From positions 124,001 to 188,000 of the forward strand of contig NZ_JAINZT010000008.1 of the NCBI RefSeq assembly GCF_020166515.1: a DNA stretch of 64,000 nt, given 5' to 3'. Position 1 is the stretch's first letter, and the number at the start of each line of letters is the position of its first letter. Shown here piece after piece: positions 55,097 through 63,578 of the stretch. Source of the stretch: Robertkochia flava (GTDB lineage Bacteria; Bacteroidota; Bacteroidia; Flavobacteriales; Flavobacteriaceae). The notes under the pieces are model-generated. The model was not told the DNA's origin, did no database searches, and worked only from the letters and a program-made list of their open reading frames with translations. Both the position numbers and the translations under genes were made by a program.

Positions 55097-55972
55097 ATGA
55101 GCAGACAGCAAAAGGGCGGAAATGAAAAATCTTCAGGACGCCAGGGTGGTCATAAAGGCCGGTTTTCCGGGCGCCAGGGAGGCAGGATGAATAAGTCGGC
55201 ATCCGGCAGGGGAAATGCTCCTTTGAAGAACCAGCCACAAAATAAATCCCAGCAGCTCGCATCTAATGAAATGCGCCTCAATAAATATATTTCCAATAGT
55301 GGGATCTGTTCCCGAAGAGAGGCCGATATCTACATACAGTCGGGTAATGTGCAGGTTAATGGGGAAGTGATTACTGAGATGGGATTCAAGGTAAATCCTG
55401 AAAAGGACCAGGTGAAGTTTGATGGTAGGCTGATCAAGGCAGAGCGCAAGGAGTATATCTTACTGAATAAGCCCAAAGGATTCTCTGCTTCCCCAGACGA
55501 TAAGGGAAAGGCAACCGTATATGACCTGGTTAAAAAAGCCTCTTCCTCCCGCACGGAGGCCATAGGAAGGCTGGGCAGAGGTGCCACCGGACTTTTACTA
55601 TTTACCAACGACGGAGATCTTACCAAGAGACTCAATAATCCGCGGACCCAATTGCGTCAGATCTACCATATTGGACTGGATAAGCCGCTTAAGGAAAAAG
55701 ACCTCGAAAAAATTGCGAAAGGAGTCAGGCTGGAAGATGGTCCGGTAGAGGTGGAAGAGGTTACCTACACCGATGCCGGGAATAAAAGAGAGATCGGACT
55801 TAAGATGTTCGGGAGTAAGGATGGCGTGGTAAAGCGGATCTTTGAACACCTGGGGTATAATATAGTAATGCTGGACAGGGTGGTTTTTGCCGGTCTTACC
55901 AAAAAAGATATCCCCCGTGGTACCTGGCGTAAACTCTCCAAGCAGGAAGTGATCAACCTGAAAATGCTTTGA
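55097..55972 (+). CDS. RsuA/RluB-family pseudouridine synthase homologue with altered active site
   Basis: A 291-residue protein. A disordered basic Gly/Gln/Ser-rich tail (residues 1-55) is followed by an S4 RNA-binding domain (about 58-105, MRLNKYISNSGICSRREAD) and the synthase fold (about 118-285). In the family the catalytic Asp lies in GRLDxxTxGLLL(F/L)TNDG. Here the same stretch reads GRLGRGATGLLLFTNDG, with Gly160 where Asp is expected. The later conserved GxNRxVRRxFE stretch reads SKDGVVKRIFE. So both the nucleophile and a basic cluster that contacts RNA are changed, which argues against normal catalysis. The fold and RNA-binding parts look intact. It overlaps the convergent membrane transferase by 20 bases. 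Confidence 0.85.
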   Translation: MSRQQKGGNEKSSGRQGGHKGRFSGRQGGRMNKSASGRGNAPLKNQPQNKSQQLASNEMRLNKYISNSGICSRREADIYIQSGNVQVNGEVITEMGFKVNPEKDQVKFDGRLIKAERKEYILLNKPKGFSASPDDKGKATVYDLVKKASSSRTEAIGRLGRGATGLLLFTNDGDLTKRLNNPRTQLRQIYHIGLDKPLKEKDLEKIAKGVRLEDGPVEVEEVTYTDAGNKREIGLKMFGSKDGVVKRIFEHLGYNIVMLDRVVFAGLTKKDIPRGTWRKLSKQEVINLKML

Positions 55973-57323
55973 TCTTTCTTTTCAGGATCATTTCTCTTAT
56001 AAACATAAAATAGACCAGGCCGTATTGTATAATAAGCAATACGGCCGATTCTTTATAGGGGTCCAGGCTATAGGCGAAATAACTTAGAATAACCAGGGCA
56101 GTCCAAACCAACACATACCTTTTATCGATGAGCAGGGAGAGTACCAGGGGTGTGGTAAGGTACCAGGGATGTACCGTTGTGGATATAAACAGGTAGATGG
56201 TAATGGCCCAGGTCATAGCCGTTATAAGGCCCTGAGGCGTTTTGTTTTCCCTTCTGAAACAAAGGATTAAAACGCTGATCAGGGTAAGCAGAGGGATCCA
56301 GGGCGCTATACTCCCAATAATATTGTACCCTTTATTCCAGTACCCCACCTCCCTTACCAGGTAGTACAGGCTGGCATTGAACTCAAAGGTGGAGAACCAC
56401 AGGCCTACGGAAGCTGTAAAATGTGAAAGGTTCTCGGAGGAAAAGAAAGGTGAAAAGCTCAGTCCGAAAACCGCCAGGGAGACCACACCAAAAGACAGCG
56501 AACGCAGGAATTCTTTTCTTGCGGGGAGGAAACTTCCCCGGGTAAGGTACATCATAAGCAGGGGCAGAAAGATCAGGGGGATCAGCTTTACCGAAATGGA
56601 CAGGCCTGTCATCACTGCTGCACCGGTATACCTTTGGGAAAACAGCAGCCATAACCCCCAAAGAAAGAAGCACATCATGACACCCTCAAAGTGTAGATTG
56701 CCATTGATCTCAAGGATGATAAAGGGGTTGAGAAAATACAGCAGGATAAGTGACTTCGGTTTTTTAAGAAGCCTCAGTAATTTTTTCCCGAAATATACCA
56801 CACCCAGGTCTCCCAGGAGCATCACCAGTTTAAGGACCGCCACCTTTCCCATAAGCGTGGTCCCTCCCAGAAGGGCGGCAACCAGGAAAAAAAATTGATT
56901 TACAGGTGGATAATTGCTGTAGTGCGAGGCGCTTAGCATTCCCATTCCCTCATAAAGTCTGTTTGCAAAGGGTATGTTATGCTTTTGGGTCTCTATAAGT
57001 TCTGTGGGTGTATGCAGGTAGGGGTTTATACCGCTTAGCATGAGCTCTCCATCCCAGATAAAGCGGTAAAAGTCCTGGGAGAGATTCGGCAGAGAAAACA
57101 ACAGGAGTATCCTGAACAGGATCCCGGCAAGCATCATGCCCTTGAAATAGTCCCTGCCGATGTTCCAGGAAAAAAGGAATAAAGCAAAGAGGGCGAAGTA
57201 TATACTACACAGGTTAAGGAATTCACTTCGTTCCAGGTGATATCCGAAAAAGGAGTACAGTACCAGGCTAATTATTGCTGCTGCATACAGGAGGAGGTGA
57301 TTGGCCTGGAAAAAGCGTTTCAT
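55953..57323 (-). CDS. GT87-like polytopic membrane glycosyltransferase
   Basis: A 456-residue membrane protein with 11 or more hydrophobic helices. The first large external loop carries the acidic motif SQDFYRFIWDGELMLSGINPYLHTP (residues about 81-105), typical of polyprenol-phosphate-sugar-dependent mannosyltransferases (GT-C fold). Further family features are NYPPVNQFFF and KLIPLIFLPLL. It is the last gene of a five-gene operon and overlaps the cellulose-synthase-like transferase by 4 bases. By family it would take a sugar from a lipid-linked donor, which the upstream GT2 could make. The acceptor is unknown. Confidence 0.75.
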   Translation of the reverse strand: MKRFFQANHLLLYAAAIISLVLYSFFGYHLERSEFLNLCSIYFALFALFLFSWNIGRDYFKGMMLAGILFRILLLFSLPNLSQDFYRFIWDGELMLSGINPYLHTPTELIETQKHNIPFANRLYEGMGMLSASHYSNYPPVNQFFFLVAALLGGTTLMGKVAVLKLVMLLGDLGVVYFGKKLLRLLKKPKSLILLYFLNPFIILEINGNLHFEGVMMCFFLWGLWLLFSQRYTGAAVMTGLSISVKLIPLIFLPLLMMYLTRGSFLPARKEFLRSLSFGVVSLAVFGLSFSPFFSSENLSHFTASVGLWFSTFEFNASLYYLVREVGYWNKGYNIIGSIAPWIPLLTLISVLILCFRRENKTPQGLITAMTWAITIYLFISTTVHPWYLTTPLVLSLLIDKRYVLVWTALVILSYFAYSLDPYKESAVLLIIQYGLVYFMFIREMILKRKIKAFSG

Positions 57324-58804
57324 TTACCGGAGGTTATGGAGTTTAGGCATACATACCCGAAACCGTAAGCCAGCATTCCCATAAACATCATAAAAGCATA
57401 GTCCTTAAGCCACCATGCCATAGTAAATCCACAGATGAAATAAAGGGTTAAAAAACACTCGAGGAAACTGTTGGCCGACAATTTCCGGTTCAGGTATTTA
57501 TTGGTGACGTTCTTGCCTGAGAATTCCCCGATATTAAACTTGGGGGTTCTTATGAATTCGCTTTTAATACCCAGATGGCCTTCGATCACGGCGAAGCTGT
57601 TGTGCAGGGAAAAGCCCAGCGCGATGGCGAAAAAGGTGAAGAACATAGGGATAAAAGAGAGGAAACCACCGAGGCCGCCTTTTTGGATGTTTTTATAGGT
57701 AAACCAATAGCAGATAAACAGGATCACAGTACTTACCATAAAAATATTGCTGCCTTTGAACCAGATCCCGAGCTCCGGGATATGATTTTTTGCCAGCATG
57801 ACCGGTAAGCTCAGTACTGCGGCAATAAAGGCGAAAAGAAACATAGAACTGTTAAGCAGGTGCACAATCCCGTGTAACCGGGTAGTAAAACTCAGGTTTG
57901 GGGTTTTAAGCAACCGGTGGACCGATTTCCTGAAATTTTCCGCTCCTCCCTTATTCCATCGGAATTGCTGGGAACGGGCTGCGGAAATGATAATGGGCAG
58001 TTCGGCCGGGGTTTCCACATGTTCCAGGTATTTGAACTTCCAGTTTTTTAGCTGAGCCCGGTAGCTCAGGTCCAGGTCTTCTGTGAGGGTATCGCCCTCC
58101 CAGTTCCCGGCATCCAGGATACAGGCTTTTCTCCAGACCCCCGCAGTACCATTAAAATTGATAAAATGCCCGTTGGCATTTCGTCCGCCCTGTTCTATGG
58201 TGAAATGTGCATCCAGGGCAAAGGCCTGGATACGTGTGAGGGTCGAATAATTTCTGTTCAGGTGCCCCCAGCGGGTTTGCACGACCCCGATACCTGGATC
58301 TCTGAAATAGGGGATAGTTTGCCTGAGCCAGTCGCGTTCAGGCATGAAATCGGCATCAAAAATAGCGATGAACTCGCCACGGGCCGTTTTCAAACCTTCC
58401 TTCAGGGCTCCGGCCTTGAAGCCTTCCCTGTTGGTACGGTGGAGGTAATTAATGTTTAAACCCTGTTCCCGAAGCTCGGCTGTTTTTTTCTGTAACAGGG
58501 CGACGGTTTCATCGGTAGAATCGTCGAGAACCTGTATCTCCAGTTTGTTTTTCGGGTAGTCCAGTTGGGCGATGTTGTCCAGCAACCGCTCTACCACGTA
58601 CATTTCGTTATAAATAGGAAGTTGAACCGTTACAAAGGGCACCTGGGTGGGATCAAAAGGATTAAACTTTGGGATGTGCTCTTTCTGTTCCCGGTGTCTG
58701 AGGTAGCTCACCAGCAGGTTGAGCTGGGCAAGGCTGTACAACAGGATAAGAAACAGGGCGGTTCCATAAATGAAAACTGCGATATGTGCTAAAATCCCTA
58801 TCAT
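57320..58804 (-). CDS. Processive GT2 glycosyltransferase, cellulose-synthase/CslA-like
   Basis: A 494-residue membrane enzyme with an N-terminal helix (residues about 5-30), a cytoplasmic GT2 domain and four or more C-terminal helices. Catalytic motifs are DDSTDET, DADFMPE (DxD), the general-base TEDLDLSYR and QQFRWNKG (QxxRW), the set that marks processive beta-glycan synthases such as glucomannan synthase. It could make a beta-mannan or glucan, or a glycolipid. It overlaps both neighbours by 4 bases (ATGA), so the glycosyltransferases are translationally coupled. Confidence 0.88.
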   Translation of the reverse strand: MIGILAHIAVFIYGTALFLILLYSLAQLNLLVSYLRHREQKEHIPKFNPFDPTQVPFVTVQLPIYNEMYVVERLLDNIAQLDYPKNKLEIQVLDDSTDETVALLQKKTAELREQGLNINYLHRTNREGFKAGALKEGLKTARGEFIAIFDADFMPERDWLRQTIPYFRDPGIGVVQTRWGHLNRNYSTLTRIQAFALDAHFTIEQGGRNANGHFINFNGTAGVWRKACILDAGNWEGDTLTEDLDLSYRAQLKNWKFKYLEHVETPAELPIIISAARSQQFRWNKGGAENFRKSVHRLLKTPNLSFTTRLHGIVHLLNSSMFLFAFIAAVLSLPVMLAKNHIPELGIWFKGSNIFMVSTVILFICYWFTYKNIQKGGLGGFLSFIPMFFTFFAIALGFSLHNSFAVIEGHLGIKSEFIRTPKFNIGEFSGKNVTNKYLNRKLSANSFLECFLTLYFICGFTMAWWLKDYAFMMFMGMLAYGFGYVCLNSITSGK

Positions 58805-59493
58805 TTTGTCAAACTGTATTTAAAGATCCATCCCAGGATCTTGTACCCTGCCATCAGGGTTCCCTTTACCGTTCCGGAAACCTTTGAAACTCCGATCCGG
58901 TTTCTGTATCGCACCGGCACTTCGGTGTACCGGACGTTTTTCTTCAGGGCCTTAAGTTGCATTTCTACCGTCCATCCGTATGTCTTGTCCTCCATTTGAA
59001 GCGACTTGAGCGTTTCATACCGTATGGCTCTGAAAGGGCCCAGGTCGGTAAAACGGGCGTCGTAAAACCAACGCATCAGGGTACAGGCCAACTGGTTCCC
59101 GAAGACCTGTTGTGGGGTCATGGCACCTTTCTCCCTGTGGGCGCTTACCCGGGATCCAATAACCATATCCATGGAGCCATTGAGGATAGGTTCGGTGAGC
59201 TCCGGCAATTGTTCGGGATAATCAGAATAGTCTCCGTCCAGAAAAACAATAATATCAGCTTTCTCCTCCGAGAATTCCACATGTTCCATGCCTCTCAGGC
59301 AGGCATAGCCATATCCTTTTCGTTCTTCCGTGAGCACTGTGGCTCCGGCAGCCTCAGCTGCCAGGGAGGTCTGGTCTGTAGAACCGTTGTTCACGACAAT
59401 CACCTCGTTTACCATATCCGGAATATCCGTAATAACCTTACCAATAGATCGCTCTTCATTGTAGGCAGGTATGATTACCTTGATCACTGCCAT
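58801..59493 (-). CDS. GT2 glycosyltransferase, dolichol-phosphate mannosyltransferase-like
   Basis: A 230-residue soluble GT2 domain. The N-terminal IPAYNEERSIGKVI and VVNNGSTDQT bind the nucleotide sugar, and VFLDGDYSDYPEQL carries the DxD metal site. The layout is that of polyprenol-phosphate mannose or glucose synthases, which charge a lipid carrier with one sugar. That product would be the donor for the GT87-like transferase two genes downstream. No membrane anchor is visible. It follows the 4Fe-4S protein gene by 18 bases. Confidence 0.82.
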   Translation of the reverse strand: MAVIKVIIPAYNEERSIGKVITDIPDMVNEVIVVNNGSTDQTSLAAEAAGATVLTEERKGYGYACLRGMEHVEFSEEKADIIVFLDGDYSDYPEQLPELTEPILNGSMDMVIGSRVSAHREKGAMTPQQVFGNQLACTLMRWFYDARFTDLGPFRAIRYETLKSLQMEDKTYGWTVEMQLKALKKNVRYTEVPVRYRNRIGVSKVSGTVKGTLMAGYKILGWIFKYSLTK

Positions 59494-59511
59494 AGCTTCG
59501 GGGTCGTTTTT

Positions 59512-61107
59512 TTAATGCTTCCTTTGCTCTTTTATCAGGTCCAGAAGGTCCAGGTCGTTTCCGGTTAACACGTCGTCACTGTTGATACGGCCTTCCAGCG
59601 GACCATTTTCCAGTTTTAGCACTCCGCGGGGGCAAACGGCACTGCAAATCCCGCATCCCACACAGGAGGCCCGCACGATATTTTGTCCTTTCTGGGCGTA
59701 GGCCCTTACATCGATACCCATTTCGCAATAGGTGGAACAGTTTCCACAACTAATACACTGACCGCCATTAGTGGTGATCCTGAAACGGGAAAAGAGGCGT
59801 TGCTGCAGGCCTAAAATAGCTGCCATAGGGCATCCGAACCTGCACCAGACGCGGTTGCCAAAGATAGGGTAAAATCCGGTTCCAATAACCCCGGAGAAGA
59901 TGGCGCCGATGAGAAAGGCATACCAACTGCGAAGGGTTTCGGCCTGGAAAAGAAATACATTGCTCCCACTCAGGTAATGAATCGCAATAAGTCCTAAAAC
60001 AATAGCGAGATAGCCGATGGCACCGTATTGGGCGTCTTTCTGAAGTTCTTCTTTTTTAAATTTCCAGATCAGGGCGAAGATCACTCCAAGAAATACGGCT
60101 ACGGCTATAAGAAATACATCCTTATTCAGCCAGTATTTTTGGGCGTCATACCCGAGATAGGAATGTACAACGGCAGTGGTCATCAGTACTACAAATACCA
60201 GCACACTGTGCACCACCCAGCGCTCCACTTTCCAGGCAAAGAGGCTCTTATCCGAAAGATGTCTGAAGGGGTCTCCGGCGGTTTCTGCCAGGCCGCCACA
60301 GCCACATACCCAGCTGCAATACCACCGTTTGCCGTAGTAGTAGGTGAGGATGGGGGTGATGATGAATATCGAAATGATCCCGAAAATAAGCAGGGCAAGC
60401 CCTATATTTCCGGCATTGAGAAACTGATCTATACGGTATTGTTCGAAATTGTAATAATTAAGGGGCCAGATATTTTTCAGGTCATAGTAGGGCAGTGAGA
60501 AGTTGTCGGTATTGAGTCGCGCCATAAATTCCGGGATCAGGAAAGCGAAGGCGGTCTGAAAGAACATCACGCTCAGGGTTCTGATCTTCTCATACCTGTT
60601 GTGTCTGTATTTCCATAAAAACTTTATCCCAAAGGCCAAAATGGCAATGGTATAAAGTGTTCCGTATACGAACCACTGGCTGGCGGGGTTTCCACTGAGG
60701 GTTTTGCTCAAGGGGTCGAAAAAACCCACCACTCCTGTATTGTCTCCTTCTGCATTAAGCCCCAGGAATTGTGGGTAAAAGTAAAGGATCACGTAAAAAA
60801 AAGTAATGGCGATTCCGAGAAGCCACCCCCATAGTCCGCGATTGGTCAGGGCACTTGTCCAAACGCCATTATTTTTTATTCCCCCGGGCAGGCCCTTGTA
60901 CTCCTCATAAGAGAAGAGTACGATGCTCAGGGTGAGTAATACCAGACTTGCTCCAAGCCACAGCGGTCTGTTGGGGAACTCAAAATTAAAAACGGCCAGG
61001 AACAGAATGCCAAGGGCGCAAACCCCGGTAAAGGCCCATATCTTTTGCAACAGGTTTACAGAGGCAGGTGGATTGGCTGAAAGTGACATTGAGGTTTTGG
61101 TTTCCAT
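59512..61107 (-). CDS. NapH/NosR-like polytopic membrane 4Fe-4S protein
   Basis: A 531-residue membrane protein with about eight helices and four Cys clusters: WYCSWVCGCGG and NRVWCRFGCPM between helices, as in NosR/NapH, then a C-terminal ferredoxin domain with CISCGNCSTYCEMG and SCVGCGICSAVCPRG for two 4Fe-4S centres. Proteins of this kind pass electrons across or along the inner membrane. The donor or acceptor here is probably the FAD/NAD oxidoreductase encoded 6 bases upstream. No nos, nap or nir genes are near, so the terminal acceptor is unknown. Confidence 0.87.
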   Translation of the reverse strand: METKTSMSLSANPPASVNLLQKIWAFTGVCALGILFLAVFNFEFPNRPLWLGASLVLLTLSIVLFSYEEYKGLPGGIKNNGVWTSALTNRGLWGWLLGIAITFFYVILYFYPQFLGLNAEGDNTGVVGFFDPLSKTLSGNPASQWFVYGTLYTIAILAFGIKFLWKYRHNRYEKIRTLSVMFFQTAFAFLIPEFMARLNTDNFSLPYYDLKNIWPLNYYNFEQYRIDQFLNAGNIGLALLIFGIISIFIITPILTYYYGKRWYCSWVCGCGGLAETAGDPFRHLSDKSLFAWKVERWVVHSVLVFVVLMTTAVVHSYLGYDAQKYWLNKDVFLIAVAVFLGVIFALIWKFKKEELQKDAQYGAIGYLAIVLGLIAIHYLSGSNVFLFQAETLRSWYAFLIGAIFSGVIGTGFYPIFGNRVWCRFGCPMAAILGLQQRLFSRFRITTNGGQCISCGNCSTYCEMGIDVRAYAQKGQNIVRASCVGCGICSAVCPRGVLKLENGPLEGRINSDDVLTGNDLDLLDLIKEQRKH

Positions 61108-61113
61108 TTCTTG

Positions 61114-62409
61114 TTAATTGCGGCTGAGTTGTTGAGCTGTTTTTTCTTTGACCTGGTCTAAAAAGTCGGGGTAGAATTCGGGGTCGAATCCTGCCTCTTT
61201 TAAATTGGCGATCACTGTGCCCACCCTGGCATTACTCCGGAGCCAATGATCAAACTGGCGGTGTTGCAGGCGTATGCCCAGGGTGTTGATGCCCATAAAT
61301 CTTTCTGTTTCCGGATGGTAGGCGATCCTGATCGCCCTTTGCTTTTCTTTATTTTCCCAATACAGGTGGTGTTCTGAGGCTGAGGTCCCCGGAGATACCA
61401 TCCCATAGGTCTGGTATTCAATATCGAAGAACTTGGCCGAGTTAAACCAGGGCCCCGGGCGGTAGGGCGTAGGTTTCCGGCAAAGATGGTAAGCCAGGGT
61501 TTCCCCCATCATCCTTCCGGTATACCAGACAGCCTCTATCGGTCGCCGATCCTTCTGAGGCGACCGCAGTTGGGCGCAATCTCCTATGGCGTAAATGTTC
61601 TCAAAATTGGTCTGCAGGTATTCGTTTACCAGAATGCCCTTTTCCGTCTCGATCTCCGAGGATCTCAGAAAATCAATATTAGGTGAGACCCCGGCAGTGA
61701 GCCCGCAGAGATCACAGGGTATTTCTTCATCCTTGTCGGTTACCACTGCTCTTACCTTTCCCTGGTTATCGGGCAGGATCTCCTTCAGGGTGGTATCGAG
61801 CCTCAGGTCAATTCCGTGTTCCCTGATCTGGGTATTGATCATGGCCGATTCGCCTTCGGGAAGCACATTGTTCCAAAAGCTGTTTTCTCTCACCAGGAAG
61901 GTTACAGGAATCTCCCGGCTGTGCAGCATTTCTGCCAGTTCGATCCCGATGAGGCCTCCCCCTACGATCACGGCCCTTTTACATTGGCGGTTATCAGGGG
62001 CATAGGTTTCCAGCAGATCAAGGTCCTGTTTGGAATACAATCCCTGAACCCCCCTGAGATCCTGACCCGGCCAGCCGAATTTGTTGGGTTTTGAACCGGT
62101 GGCGATGATCAGGGTGTCAAATGCAGTAGCCCCTCCGTTCTCAAGAACAATGGTGTTTTGTGAGGGTAAAACCTCCGTGACCCGGTCCCTGACCAGGGAG
62201 ATCCGGTTCTTCTCCCAGAACCAGTTCTCATAGGGCTGGGTATGTTCAAATTTCATATGGCCCATAAACACATACATCAGGGCGGTGCGGGAAAAGAAAT
62301 AGTCGGTTTCTGAAGATATTACCGTGATATGATGATCGCTAAGCTTACGGATATGTCGGGCGGCTGTGATTCCCGCTATTCCGTTTCCTATGATTACAAT
62401 ATTCTTCAT
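61114..62409 (-). CDS. NAD(P)/FAD-dependent oxidoreductase (rubredoxin/nitrite-reductase type)
   Basis: A 431-residue pyridine-nucleotide-disulfide-type flavoprotein without a redox-active disulfide. It shows the FAD-binding VIIGNGIAGITAARHI at the N-terminus, a TLIIATGSKP motif, the NAD(P)-binding VIVGGGLIGIELAEML (residues about 155-170) and the second FAD site YAIGDCAQL. The ATG at 62409 is chosen as it starts at the first strand; an upstream ATG would add 11 residues. It is first in the operon leading to the 4Fe-4S protein and the glycosyltransferases, and is divergent from the GH113-like gene. Confidence 0.87.
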   Translation of the reverse strand: MKNIVIIGNGIAGITAARHIRKLSDHHITVISSETDYFFSRTALMYVFMGHMKFEHTQPYENWFWEKNRISLVRDRVTEVLPSQNTIVLENGGATAFDTLIIATGSKPNKFGWPGQDLRGVQGLYSKQDLDLLETYAPDNRQCKRAVIVGGGLIGIELAEMLHSREIPVTFLVRENSFWNNVLPEGESAMINTQIREHGIDLRLDTTLKEILPDNQGKVRAVVTDKDEEIPCDLCGLTAGVSPNIDFLRSSEIETEKGILVNEYLQTNFENIYAIGDCAQLRSPQKDRRPIEAVWYTGRMMGETLAYHLCRKPTPYRPGPWFNSAKFFDIEYQTYGMVSPGTSASEHHLYWENKEKQRAIRIAYHPETERFMGINTLGIRLQHRQFDHWLRSNARVGTVIANLKEAGFDPEFYPDFLDQVKEKTAQQLSRN

Positions 62410-62528
62410 GAGTGAAGTGGTTACAGCAAAGTTGAGAGGCAAGATACTAACTTATCGTGTAACGGGAATTTTCGTTATGTGGTATTATTAAACTTCTTTG
62501 TATTTTGAATCGTCTAAATTCCTGATCA

Positions 62529-63545
62529 ATGCGTCTTTACTTTTTCATGCTTGTCTCGGTTATGTTATGCTCCTGTGCTGCAGATCTTGCGGTCAGAGAG
62601 AAGATCCGCGGAGTGAGCTATGTGGCCCTGCGAGACAGTATTGGCCCGGAAGAGGTAGCGCCTTTGCTGGATATCCACGCCTCCCACGCTTCGGTGATGC
62701 CATATGGTTTTCTTCGGGATGAAAACAGTAATGCGATCATTTTTAATACCCCAAGGCAATGGTTTGGAGAGCGGGATGCGGGGGTGCGACAGTATGTGGA
62801 ACAATTGCATCAGCAGGGAATCAGGGTCATGGTCAAGCCGCATTTATGGATCGGCAGGGGGTACTTTACCGGAGACCTGGTGATGGAGAAGGAGGTCGAT
62901 TGGGAGGCGTTGGAGAATGCCTACCGGGAATTCATCCTGTTCTATGCAGTGCTTGCAGAAGAAGAGCAGGCGGAAATGTTTTGTGTGGGTACCGAATTGC
63001 ACAGCTTTGCCAGGCAACGTCCGGATTTTTTCAGGAAACTTATCCGGGAGGTCAGAAAGGTGTACCACGGTAAGTTAACCTATGCAGAAAATTGGGACCA
63101 GTTTGATAAGATCGAATTCTGGGATGATCTTGACCTGATCGGGGTGGATGCCTATTTCCCGCTATCTGAAAGTAAAACCCCTGCGGTGGAAGAGCTTCGC
63201 GAACAATGGGACAGGCACAAGGAAGTGCTGGAAGACTGTGCGCTGAAGTTCGGGAAACCCATACTCTTTGCAGAATACGGCTATCGCAGTACCGACTTTA
63301 ATGCAAAGGCTCCCTGGGACAGTTCTAGGGAATTGACGTCTGTAAATTTACAGGCCCAGGTCAATGCCATAAAAGCCATGGCAGAAGAGGTCTGGTTTGA
63401 AGATTGGTTTGCCGGTGGCTTTTTGTGGAAATGGTTCCCCTTTCACAAGAGGGCAGGCGGGGCAGAGGATAACCGGTTTACCATTCAGAATAAACCTGCC
63501 CAGCAGGTTGTGCGCGACCTGTATAAAAAAAGAGGCGAACCCTGA
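62529..63545 (+). CDS. GH113-like beta-mannanase lipoprotein
   Basis: A 338-residue lipoprotein (Cys16 in VMLCSCAADL; Cys14 is an alternative) with a TIM-barrel like family GH113 endo-beta-mannanases. The acid/base candidate is Glu156 in CVGTELHSF and the nucleophile candidate is Glu249 in LFAEYGYRS. LIGVDAYFPL and GGFLWKWFP are also family-typical. It is divergent from the glycosyltransferase operon, so it may process the glycan that operon makes. Its last codons lie inside a bidirectional terminator and the stop codon sits in the loop. Confidence 0.82.
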   Translation: MRLYFFMLVSVMLCSCAADLAVREKIRGVSYVALRDSIGPEEVAPLLDIHASHASVMPYGFLRDENSNAIIFNTPRQWFGERDAGVRQYVEQLHQQGIRVMVKPHLWIGRGYFTGDLVMEKEVDWEALENAYREFILFYAVLAEEEQAEMFCVGTELHSFARQRPDFFRKLIREVRKVYHGKLTYAENWDQFDKIEFWDDLDLIGVDAYFPLSESKTPAVEELREQWDRHKEVLEDCALKFGKPILFAEYGYRSTDFNAKAPWDSSRELTSVNLQAQVNAIKAMAEEVWFEDWFAGGFLWKWFPFHKRAGGAEDNRFTIQNKPAQQVVRDLYKKRGEP

Positions 63546-63558
63546 GGTACGCCTCTTT
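63529..63558. terminator. Bidirectional terminator overlapping the GH113-like stop codon
   Basis: A 9-bp stem AAAGAGGCG/CGCCTCTTT with a 12-base loop that contains the TGA stop of the GH113-like gene. A-rich and T-rich flanks let it serve both this gene and the convergent clpP. Confidence 0.7.
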
Positions 63559-63578
63559 AAAAACAGGGTTGTAACCTG

